Below, piece by piece: positions 19,613-26,788 of a stretch of DNA of 64,000 nucleotides. The DNA comes from CAVQZA01 sp963724805 (lineage in GTDB: Bacteria > Actinomycetota > Thermoleophilia > Gaiellales > Gaiellaceae): NCBI GenBank assembly GCA_963724805.1, contig CAVRWA010000014.1, positions 124,001 through 188,000 of the forward strand, in the 5' to 3' direction. The translations under genes were made by a program, and so were the position numbers. The notes under the pieces were generated by a model. That model did not search any database. It saw nothing but the letters and a program-made list of their open reading frames with translations, and had not been told where the DNA came from. Within the stretch, counting starts at the first letter, position 1; the number at the start of each line of letters is the position of its first letter.

Positions 19613-19831
19613 TCACGCCGCGTACGCGAAGGGGTGGTAGAACGCGTCGAGTGCGCGGTCGCGGTCGACCGCCAGCTCGAAGCTCCGCCCGGCGCGCGAA
19701 TCGTCCACGGTGACGGTCACCGCGTCGTCGTCTGGATGCCAGAGCAGCAGGACGAGGACGCCGTCGCTCTCGCGGGATGCCAGCTCGCGGCCGGTGCTCG
19801 GTTCGCGGGCTTCCGATTCCATTGCAGTCAT
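19613..19831 (-). CDS. Hypothetical protein, 72 residues
   Basis: A short acidic protein from ATG 19831 with an AAGGAGGG ribosome binding site. It contains VLVLLLWHPDDDAVTVTVDD and ELAVDRDRALDAFYHPFAYAA, a small beta-alpha domain seen as a stand-alone unit in Actinobacteria. No signal peptide. It heads a two-gene operon with the downstream membrane protein. Confidence 0.75.
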   Translation of the reverse strand: MTAMESEAREPSTGRELASRESDGVLVLLLWHPDDDAVTVTVDDSRAGRSFELAVDRDRALDAFYHPFAYAA

Positions 19832-19930
19832 GACGCCCTCCTTCGTGCTTTCGTCTCGGCTTGGAATGACTTCCTCACCGTCGCACGCGCAGCGTCGACC
19901 CGGAAGGCGGGATACCAGTGATTGATGGTG

Positions 19931-19940
19931 CGGTTAACCG
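19931..19940. promoter_or_regulatory. Palindrome CGGTTAACCG upstream of the 72-residue gene
   Basis: A perfect 10-bp palindrome 100 bp before ATG 19831, in the gap after the peroxiredoxin gene. It could be an operator. No bound protein can be named. Confidence 0.25.
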
Positions 19941-19979
19941 GTGTCTTTGCAGACCGCGGCCGCGCGGGTCAGGCCCGCG

Positions 19980-20639
19980 TCAGCTGGGCTGCGGCACGAT
20001 CCGGATGTAAGGCTTCGGCTCCTCCCAGCCGTCTGGGTACGTCTCCCTGGCCTCGTCGTTGGAGACCGAGCCGGCGATGATCACGTCCTCGCCCTGCTGC
20101 CAGTTCACCGGTGTCGCGACCTTGTGCGTGGCCGTGAGCTGCAGCGAGTCGATCACGCGCAGCACCTCGTCGAAGTTGCGGCCGGTCGTCATTGGGTAGA
20201 CGAGGACGAGCTTGATCTTCTTGTCGGGGCCGATCACGAAGACGTTGCGCACGGTCTGGTTGTCGGCCGGGGTGCGATCGGCCGGATCGCCGGAGACGGC
20301 GGCGGGAAGCATCCCGTATAGCTTCGACACGTTGAAGTCGCTGTCGCCGATGATCGGATAGTTGGGCGCGTACCCCTGCGTCTCCTCGATGTCCTTGGCC
20401 CAGTCCTCGTGCTTGCTCGCCGGGTCGACGGAGAGGCCGATCACCTTCACGCCGCGACGGTCGAACTCCGGCTTGATCTTGGCCATGTAGCCGAGCTCGG
20501 TCGTGCAGACGGGAGTGAAGTCCTTGGGGTGCGAAAAGAGCACGGCCCACGAGTCGCCGATCCAGTCGTGGAAGCTGATCGGGCCTTCCGTGGTCTCCGC
20601 CTGGAAGTCCGGTGCGGTGTCGCCGATGGTGAGTGCCAT
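19980..20639 (-). CDS. 1-Cys peroxiredoxin (Prx6 type)
   Basis: A cytosolic thiol peroxidase of 219 residues that reduces hydrogen peroxide and organic hydroperoxides. The peroxidatic cysteine is C45 in HPKDFTPVCTTELG, and no resolving cysteine follows, which marks the 1-Cys group. The long C-terminal extension with VATPVNWQQGEDVIIAGSV and PYIRIVPQP is also typical of Prx6. ATG 20639 has AGGAGG upstream. An inverted repeat flanking an AT-rich core sits just upstream and may control the gene. A GC-rich hairpin near 19961-19979 may end the transcript. Confidence 0.96.
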   Translation of the reverse strand: MALTIGDTAPDFQAETTEGPISFHDWIGDSWAVLFSHPKDFTPVCTTELGYMAKIKPEFDRRGVKVIGLSVDPASKHEDWAKDIEETQGYAPNYPIIGDSDFNVSKLYGMLPAAVSGDPADRTPADNQTVRNVFVIGPDKKIKLVLVYPMTTGRNFDEVLRVIDSLQLTATHKVATPVNWQQGEDVIIAGSVSNDEARETYPDGWEEPKPYIRIVPQPS

Positions 20640-20652
20640 TTATCCCTCCTAT

Positions 20653-20685
20653 GAGTCGCTGCAATAAATATAGCTTTAGCGACTC
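20653..20685 (-). promoter_or_regulatory. Peroxiredoxin promoter region with inverted repeat GAGTCGCT / AGCGACTC
   Basis: Perfect 8-bp arms (20653-20660 and 20678-20685) flank a 17-nt AT-rich core that contains TATATT on the minus strand, a possible -10 element. The repeat lies 14-46 bp before the peroxiredoxin start. It may be an operator around the promoter or a leader hairpin. Confidence 0.45.
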
Positions 20686-20703
20686 GGGGGGCGGAAGGGC
20701 GGA

Positions 20704-20735
20704 TCGGCGCGGAGCCCGGAACGGCCCCGCGCCGA
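20704..20735 (-). terminator. Hairpin after the ABC substrate-binding gene
   Basis: TCGGCGCGG (20704-20712) pairs with CCGCGCCGA (20727-20735), with an inner GCC/GGC pair. It starts 12 nt beyond the stop of the minus-strand gene. No U-tract follows. Confidence 0.5.
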
Positions 20736-20746
20736 CCGCCTCGTCG

Positions 20747-22000
20747 TCATCCGACCCTGAACGAGCCGTTCAGCGCCGCGGACGCATCCGACCGGTACGT
20801 GTACGAGCCCTTCCTGAGCGTGAGCGTCCAGGTGGTCCTGCCGGTCTTCCCGACCCTTGTCTTCTTGTCCACCCCGGGGCCGCTGAGATGGAAGTTCTCG
20901 GTCTTGGAGTTGTCGGTGGCGACGATCGTGTACTGGCCCGTCTTCAGTGTCGACACCGGCTTGCCCTGCAGCTTGAGCGAGATCGTGCGGCCGACGGTGC
21001 CCTGAAGCGTCGCGCCGTTCACGATGTAGCTCGGCACGAGCTGGGCGAAGTTCGGCAGCGTCTGGATCACGCCGTACTTCTTCGCGTACACCGCGAGCTT
21101 GAGCAGCTGCTCGCGATCGATCAGCGGCGACCAGAAGGCGAGCCGGATGTTCTGCGTCGCGGCCGGAAGCAGCGCGCGGATCTCGTCGGGGTGGCTTGCC
21201 GCGTAGACGAGCGACTGGTTCATCGCCGTCCGGAACTTCTGGAAGAGGCCCGGATTCTTCGTCGTCCACTCGTGCAAGGCGACGTAACCACCGTTCGGAA
21301 AGTACTTCCCGAGCACGGGCCCGGGCGCCATCACGATCCGGGCGCCGTCGATGTTCAGCGCCTGGGACATGAACGGCTCGGGCGTCCAGATTGCGTCGAC
21401 CTGCCCGTTCGCGAGCGCCGTGCGCATCGTCGGGAACGGCATCGCGAGCAGCTTGATCGAGTTTGGATCGACGCCGCTCTTCTCGAGCGCGGCTTTGATC
21501 GCCACCTCGCCGACGCCCTTGAGCGCGTTGACGGCGATCGTCTTGCCCGCGAGGTCCGCGGGCGTGCGGATCGAGCTCGAGCCCTTCACGAGGATGTTCT
21601 GCCAGTTGTCGGCCTCGGAGGTCCCCTCGTTCTCGCTTGCCGCTACGACCGTGATCGGAATCCCGGACGTACGGGCGATCATCGCCGGCACGTAGCCGAC
21701 GTAGCCGATATCGCCTGAGTGATTCGACAGCGCGAGCACGATGTCGTTGCCGCTCTGCAAGACGGTCTTCTTGATCTCGATCCCCTGCTGCGCGAAGAAC
21801 CCCTTCTGGATGCCGAGGTCCATCGGCAGCGCGTTGGCGATCGGAAGCGTGTCGACGGTGATCGTCACCGCCTGGGCCCTGTGCTCGGCACCCGGCCTGC
21901 CGGCTGCCGAGCCGCTGAACACCAGCAGCGCCGCCGCCAGCACGAGGATCGTCCCAGCCCCGAGCAGCCTCGTGGGCCGGGGACGCATCTCTGTACCCAT
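20747..22000 (-). CDS. ABC substrate-binding protein (NMT1/SsuA-like) with degenerate cupredoxin-like tail
   Basis: A 417-residue exported binding protein for the divergent ABC genes. ATG 22000 has GGAGG 7 nt upstream; a signal peptide ends near SGSAAG. The NMT1/SsuA-like domain has TLPIANALPMDLGIQKGFFA, GDIGYVGYVPAMIART and NGQVDAIWTPEPF, as in binding proteins for sulfonates, nitrate or thiamine precursors. The last 85 residues are a separate beta domain with ENFHLSGPGVDKKTRVG and WTLTLRKGSYTY, a plastocyanin-like type. The copper ligands are changed: the first His is Glu, Cys is Ser, His is lost and Met is Leu. The substrate is unknown. Confidence 0.9.
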   Translation of the reverse strand: MGTEMRPRPTRLLGAGTILVLAAALLVFSGSAAGRPGAEHRAQAVTITVDTLPIANALPMDLGIQKGFFAQQGIEIKKTVLQSGNDIVLALSNHSGDIGYVGYVPAMIARTSGIPITVVAASENEGTSEADNWQNILVKGSSSIRTPADLAGKTIAVNALKGVGEVAIKAALEKSGVDPNSIKLLAMPFPTMRTALANGQVDAIWTPEPFMSQALNIDGARIVMAPGPVLGKYFPNGGYVALHEWTTKNPGLFQKFRTAMNQSLVYAASHPDEIRALLPAATQNIRLAFWSPLIDREQLLKLAVYAKKYGVIQTLPNFAQLVPSYIVNGATLQGTVGRTISLKLQGKPVSTLKTGQYTIVATDNSKTENFHLSGPGVDKKTRVGKTGRTTWTLTLRKGSYTYRSDASAALNGSFRVG

Positions 22001-22079
22001 CACCGCTCCTCCCGTCGATCTTCCCCGAGGCGGAAGCGCCTATGTGTGACGACGCTGGTGCCGTGGGCTTGGAGGCACG

Positions 22080-22116
22080 ATTATTCGACCCGGCCCTGAA
22101 CAAGTCAAATCATTTG
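22080..22116 (-). promoter_or_regulatory. Substrate-binding gene promoter with overlapping palindrome
   Basis: On the minus strand TTGACT (22108-22103) is 17 nt from AATAAT (22085-22080). A perfect 11-bp palindrome CAAATCATTTG (22106-22116) overlaps the -35 element. It also lies about 45 bp before the divergent GntR gene, so one GntR dimer could control both directions. Confidence 0.55.
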
Positions 22117-22157
22117 CATTAGGGTGTCGAAGCGGCAGGACGCAAGAATCTCGGCCC

Positions 22158-22928
22158 ATGACGGAGAGCAGACCCCGGACCAAGTCGCAACCGCCGGCCG
22201 CGCCGACGCGGTTCGCCACGCCCCTCCGTGGCGACACCAGCGAGCAGATCGCGCTCGAGATCCGTCGCTTCATCGCGCGGCAGGGGCTTCGGCCGGACAA
22301 CCGGCTCGGCACCGCGCACGAGCTCGCGATCGAGTTCGGCGTGAGCAGGCAGACGCTCCGTGAAGCATTGCGCCTCCTCGCGAGCTCACACCTGATCCGC
22401 TCCTCGAGGGGCCCCGGCGGCGGCATCTTCGTCGCCAGCACGCCGAACGAGGGCATGGGCCTCAACCTGAGCGAGTCGATCGCGACCATGCTCGAGACGG
22501 AGAGCGTTTCGCTGCGTGAGCTCGTCGGCGCACGCATCCACCTCGAGGTTCCCCTCGCCGGGCTTGCCGCCGTGAACGCGACCAAGTCGACGGTGCTCGA
22601 GCTCCAAGGGGCGATCGCGGAGGCGGAGGGCCACGATCCCGCCTCCGTCGAGTTCGGCCTCGCCGACGCCCGCTTTCACCGTGAGATCGCGCGTGCGGCG
22701 GGCAACGAGCTGCTTCGAGCCTTCACGAGCTGGACGCTCGACGTGCTGATGCCGTCGCTGACCGAGAGGATCGGCGTCCGAGTCGACGGCGCGACGATCC
22801 TGGGTCAGCACAGGGCGATCATGCGCGCAATCGAGCGCGGCCGGCCTGCGGACGCGCAGCGCGCGATGCGCCGCCATCTCGAGTACCTGCTCGTGATGGT
22901 CAGCGATCACGACCCGGCGGTCGGATGA
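22158..22928 (+). CDS. GntR-family regulator (FadR subfamily)
   Basis: A 256-residue regulator. The N-terminal winged helix has TSEQIALEIRRFIARQGLRP and the recognition helix GVSRQTLREALRLLASSHLI. The C-terminal FCD domain has DARFHREIARAAGNELLRAF and GQHRAIMRAIERGRPADAQR with the metal- and ligand-binding histidines expected in the FadR group. It heads the rightward ABC operon with a 4-nt overlap to the first permease, and it is divergent from the substrate-binding gene. It is therefore probably a ligand-responsive repressor of this transporter, acting at the palindrome at 22106. Confidence 0.94.
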   Translation: MTESRPRTKSQPPAAPTRFATPLRGDTSEQIALEIRRFIARQGLRPDNRLGTAHELAIEFGVSRQTLREALRLLASSHLIRSSRGPGGGIFVASTPNEGMGLNLSESIATMLETESVSLRELVGARIHLEVPLAGLAAVNATKSTVLELQGAIAEAEGHDPASVEFGLADARFHREIARAAGNELLRAFTSWTLDVLMPSLTERIGVRVDGATILGQHRAIMRAIERGRPADAQRAMRRHLEYLLVMVSDHDPAVG

Positions 22929-23755
22929 CGTCGCAGCCCCTCGAGAGCACGTCGGCTTCCGCGCAGCCCGGGAGATCGAGGACGGCACGGCTCGCGTACC
23001 GGCTCCTGCCACTCCTCTCGATCGTCGCCGCCCTGGTCTTCTGGGAGCTCGTCTCGCGCACCGGGACGATCTCGCAGCGAGACCTGCCGTCGATGAGCGC
23101 GAGCTTCCAGGAGCTCTGGTCGCTGATGGGGACGAGCGCCTTCTGGCACGACTACCTCGCGACGATCCGCGGCTGGGCGATCGGGCTCACGATCGCGACG
23201 GTCCTCGCAGTGCCGATCGGGATCGCGCTGGGGTCGAGCGACTTCGCCGCGAGCGCCTTCCGCGTGCCGGTCGAGTTCCTGCGCCCGATCCCGTCGGCGG
23301 CGCTGATCCCGCTGCTGTTCCTGACCCTCGGCACGACCCTCAACAGCGAGATCTTCCTGGCGGCGTTCGGTGCGTTCTGGCCCCTCCTGGTGCAGACGAT
23401 GTACGGCGTGCGCGACGTCGATCCCACCGCGACCGACACGGGCCGCTCGTTCGGGCTCAGCGCCCGGGAACGCCTCTACCGCATTACCCTCCCGAGCGCC
23501 GTCCCGTACATCGCGACGGGGCTCCGCATCGCCTCGACGGTGGCGCTGATCCTCGCGTTCACGGCGGAGCTCTTCATGGGGACGCCCGGGCTCGGCCAGG
23601 AGATGAACTACGCCCAGTCGTACGGGCTCAACGAGGAGCTCTACGCGCTCGCTCTCGCGACGGGGTTCCTCGGGGTCGCGATCCACGTCCTCTTCACCGC
23701 GATCGAGCGCCGCGCCCTGCGCTGGCATCCCTCCCAGCGGATCGCGATCCCGTGA
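22925..23755 (+). CDS. ABC transporter permease (SsuC/TauC type), first
   Basis: A 276-residue inner-membrane permease. Six hydrophobic helices start with LLPLLSIVAALVFWELV. The cytoplasmic EAA loop is in ATDTGRSFGLSARERLYRITLP, which contacts the ATPase. ATG 22925 overlaps the GntR stop. The next permease starts with a GTGA overlap, so the two permeases, which differ in sequence, probably form a heterodimer. Confidence 0.94.
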   Translation: MTSQPLESTSASAQPGRSRTARLAYRLLPLLSIVAALVFWELVSRTGTISQRDLPSMSASFQELWSLMGTSAFWHDYLATIRGWAIGLTIATVLAVPIGIALGSSDFAASAFRVPVEFLRPIPSAALIPLLFLTLGTTLNSEIFLAAFGAFWPLLVQTMYGVRDVDPTATDTGRSFGLSARERLYRITLPSAVPYIATGLRIASTVALILAFTAELFMGTPGLGQEMNYAQSYGLNEELYALALATGFLGVAIHVLFTAIERRALRWHPSQRIAIP

Positions 23756-24537
23756 GCAGCCGCACGTACAAGACGCTGAAGGTCGCTGCCGAGATCGCGG
23801 TTCCGCTCGCGATCCTCGCCGCGTGGCAGCTGTGGACGGCGAGCGCGCACTCACCGAAATTCCCGAGGCCGTCGACCATCCTCGTCGAGTTCCAGCATCT
23901 GTGGCTCTTCTCCCAGTTCGGCACGAATGTCGTCCCCAGCCTCGAGCGGATCTTGGTGGGCTTCGGAATCGCGACGGTGGTCGGGATCGGGCTCGGGATC
24001 CCGATCGGCCTCTCGGCCTGGGCCCGCGCCTGGACGATGCCGCACGTCGAGTACTGGCGGGCGATGCCGCCGCCGGCGCTGTTGCCGATCTCGATCGTGC
24101 TCCTCCACTCGATCGGCAACCTCCAGAAGGTGTCGTTCATCGCCTTCTTCTGCCTGTTCCCGATCCTCCTCAACACGATCGACGGGATCCGCGGGATCGA
24201 CCCGACGATGATGGAGACAGCGCGGTCGTACAACGTGCCGAGGCACGAGACGATCAGGCGTGTGGTGCTTCCCGCGGCCTCGCCGCAGATCGCCGCGGGG
24301 ATGCGGACGAGCCTCTCGCTCGCGGTGATCATCATGGTGGTCAGCGAGTACTTCGCGAGCACGAGCGGCGTCGGCTACGTGCTCCTCATCTCCAAGAACA
24401 CGTTCCAGATGAGCCCGATGTGGGCCGCGATCGTCCTGATCGGCCTGCTCGGATACGGGCTCAACCTTCTCTTCATCCTCTGCGAGCGGCGGGTCCTGGC
24501 CTGGCACCGGGGCTGGCGGGCGGCGACGCCGCAGTAG
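23752..24537 (+). CDS. ABC transporter permease (SsuC/TauC type), second
   Basis: A 261-residue permease from GTG 23752. The EAA-loop signature is in MMETARSYNVPRHETIRRVV, and the helices include VAAEIAVPLAILAAWQLW and MRTSLSLAVIIMVVSEYF. It belongs to the same family as the upstream permease but is a distant paralogue. Having two different permeases is less usual for SsuC/TauC systems, where one gene makes a homodimer. Confidence 0.94.
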   Translation: MSSRTYKTLKVAAEIAVPLAILAAWQLWTASAHSPKFPRPSTILVEFQHLWLFSQFGTNVVPSLERILVGFGIATVVGIGLGIPIGLSAWARAWTMPHVEYWRAMPPPALLPISIVLLHSIGNLQKVSFIAFFCLFPILLNTIDGIRGIDPTMMETARSYNVPRHETIRRVVLPAASPQIAAGMRTSLSLAVIIMVVSEYFASTSGVGYVLLISKNTFQMSPMWAAIVLIGLLGYGLNLLFILCERRVLAWHRGWRAATPQ

Positions 24538-24546
24538 GCGGGCTCA

Positions 24547-25374
24547 ATGGCTGTCCTCGAGATCAAGAACGTGGGCAAGACCTACGGCGTGGGTGAGAAG
24601 GCGACGGAGGCGATCGCCGACATCTCGTTCACCGTCGAGGAGCGGGAGTTCGTGTGCGTCGTCGGACCGTCCGGGTGTGGCAAGACGACGCTCCTCAAAT
24701 GCATCGCCGGCCTGATGGAGCCGAGCCACGGCACCGTCGTCCTGAGAGGAAAGCGGATCACCCAGCCGCCGGAGGAGATGGCGCTCGTCTTCCAGGAGTA
24801 CAACCGCTCGCTGATGCCGTGGAGCACGGTCCGGAACAACGTGCTCATGCCGCTCCGGCACAAGCGGCTGACGCGGAGCGAGCGGACGATCCTCGTCGAG
24901 GAGTCGCTCGAGGCCGTCGGGCTCACGCGCTTCATCGACCACTACCCGTGGCAGCTGTCGGGCGGGATGCAGCAGCGAGTCGCGATCGCCCGCGCATTGG
25001 CGTACCAGCCGTTGATCCTGCTGATGGACGAGCCGTTCGCCTCCGTGGACGCACAGACACGGGGCGACCTCGAGGACCTCGTACTTCAGGTTCGCGAACA
25101 GTACGGGATCACGATCCTGTTCGTCACGCACGACATCGACGAGTCCGTCTACCTCTCCGACCGGATCGTCGTGCTCACGCACTCGCCGACCACCGTGCGG
25201 GAGATCCTGCCCGTCGAGATCGCGTTCCCGCGCGATCAGATCGCCACCAAGGAGCAGGCGGAGTTCACCCATCTCCGGGCGCACGTCTACCGTCTGATCA
25301 GGCGCGAGCTGGCATCAGAGCCTGATGGGCTGCCGGCGGCAGAGATCGCCGAGCCGTCACACGGCGCGACGTAA
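24547..25374 (+). CDS. ABC transporter ATP-binding protein (SsuB/TauB type)
   Basis: A 275-residue ATPase energising the two permeases. Walker A is GPSGCGKTT at 40-48, the Q-loop is LVFQEYNRSLMPW, the signature is QLSGGMQQRVAIA, Walker B is LILLMDEPF and the switch histidine is in LFVTHDIDES. ATG 24547 lies 10 nt after the second permease. The stop lies 9 nt from the convergent gltD stop. Import of sulfonate-, nitrate- or pyrimidine-like compounds is inferred from family only. Confidence 0.95.
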   Translation: MAVLEIKNVGKTYGVGEKATEAIADISFTVEEREFVCVVGPSGCGKTTLLKCIAGLMEPSHGTVVLRGKRITQPPEEMALVFQEYNRSLMPWSTVRNNVLMPLRHKRLTRSERTILVEESLEAVGLTRFIDHYPWQLSGGMQQRVAIARALAYQPLILLMDEPFASVDAQTRGDLEDLVLQVREQYGITILFVTHDIDESVYLSDRIVVLTHSPTTVREILPVEIAFPRDQIATKEQAEFTHLRAHVYRLIRRELASEPDGLPAAEIAEPSHGAT

Positions 25375-25383
25375 GGTCTCCCG

Positions 25384-26788
25384 TCAGCCGACCGCGAGCC
25401 GGCGGTCGACGGCGGCGGCGCAGCGCCTGCCCTCGTCGATCGCCCACACGATGAGTGACTGCCCGCGGCGCGCGTCCCCGGCCGCGAAGACGCCCTCGAC
25501 CGACGTCTCGAACTCGGAGGCGTCCGCGTTGCCGCGGGCGTCGCGCTCGACGCCGAGCTGCTCGAGCAGGCCCGTCTCCGGCCCGAGAAAGCCCATCGCC
25601 AGCAGCACGAGCCCGGCCGGATGCGACTCCTCGGTCCCCGGAACGGGATCGAACGGCGGCACGCCGGTGTTCTGCGTCCAGTGGATCTGCTCGACGCGGC
25701 CGTCGCCGCCGGAGAAATGGGTGGTCGAGATCGCGAAGTCCCGCTCGCCCCCCTCGTTCAGCGCATAGGACATACGCAGCTTCATCGGCCAGCGCGGCCA
25801 GGGGGTGATGTCGTCCGGTCGCGAGGGCGGCGGCTCGCCGACGAGCTCGATCTGGGTCACCGAGGCGGCGCCCTCGCGGTGAGCGTTGCCGACGCAGTCG
25901 GCGCCCGTGTCGCCGCCGCCGATCACGATCACGTGCTCGCCGGCTGCCGAGATCACCTTGTCCGGCGCGGCCGCCCCGGCGACGAAGCGGTTGCGCTGGT
26001 AGAGGTACTCCATCGCGAAGTGGACGCCGTCGAGGTCGCGCCCGGGCACCGGCAGGTCGCGCGGGACACGCGAGCCGGTCGCGACCACCACCGCGTCGAA
26101 GCGCTCCCGCAGCTCCGCCGCCTCGACGGTCGACACCCACCTCGACGCCGTAGCGGAGCTCGACTCCCTCGTCGACGAGCTGCTGCACGCGCCGCTCGAC
26201 GAGCCACTTCTCGATCTTGAAGTCCGGGACACCGAAGCGCACGAGCCCGCCCGCCGCCTCGTCGCGCTCGAACACGGTGACGGTGTGGCCGCGGCGGTTC
26301 AGCTGCTGGGCGCACGCCAGGCCGGCCGGGCCCGAGCCGATCACGGCGACCGTCTTGCCGGTGCGGGTCTGCGGCGGCCGCGGCACGATCCACCCCTCCT
26401 CCCAGGCGCGGTTCACGATCGCGACCTCGATCTGCTTGATCGTGACAGCGTTCCCCTCGTCGATCTCGAGCACGCACGCGGCCTCGCACGGCGCGGGGCA
26501 CAGCCGGCCCGTGAACTCCGGGAAGTTGTTCGTACGGTGCAGCTGCTCGATCGCCTCGACGAAGTTGTCGCGGTAGACGAGGTCGTTCCAGTCGGGGATC
26601 AGGTTGCCGAGCGGGCAGCCGTGGTTGCAGAACGGGACGCCGCACTCCATGCAGCGCGCCCCCTGCGCTCGGAGCTCCACGAGCGGGAGCGAGCCGACGA
26701 ACTCCTTGTAGTCGCCGACGCGCTCGGCCGGGTCGCGTTCGAGGCTCGTAACCCGGTCGAATTCGAGGAAGCCGCGGAGCTTGCCCAT
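25384..26788 (-). CDS. gltD: Glutamate synthase small (beta) subunit, one frameshift
   Basis: The small subunit passes electrons from NADPH through FAD and Fe-S clusters to GltB. The N-terminal Fe-S domain has CMECGVPFCNHGCPLGNLIP and LCPAPCEAACVLEI; the FAD site is VAVIGSGPAGLACAQQLNRRG and the NADPH site is VIVIGGGDTGADCVG. Near 26138 the frame changes within a GGG run: LRYGVEV in one frame continues as STVEAAELRERFDAVVVATG in the next. A one-base insertion explains this. Repaired, the protein is about 467 residues, normal for GltD. ATG 26788 overlaps the gltB stop by one base. Confidence 0.92.
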
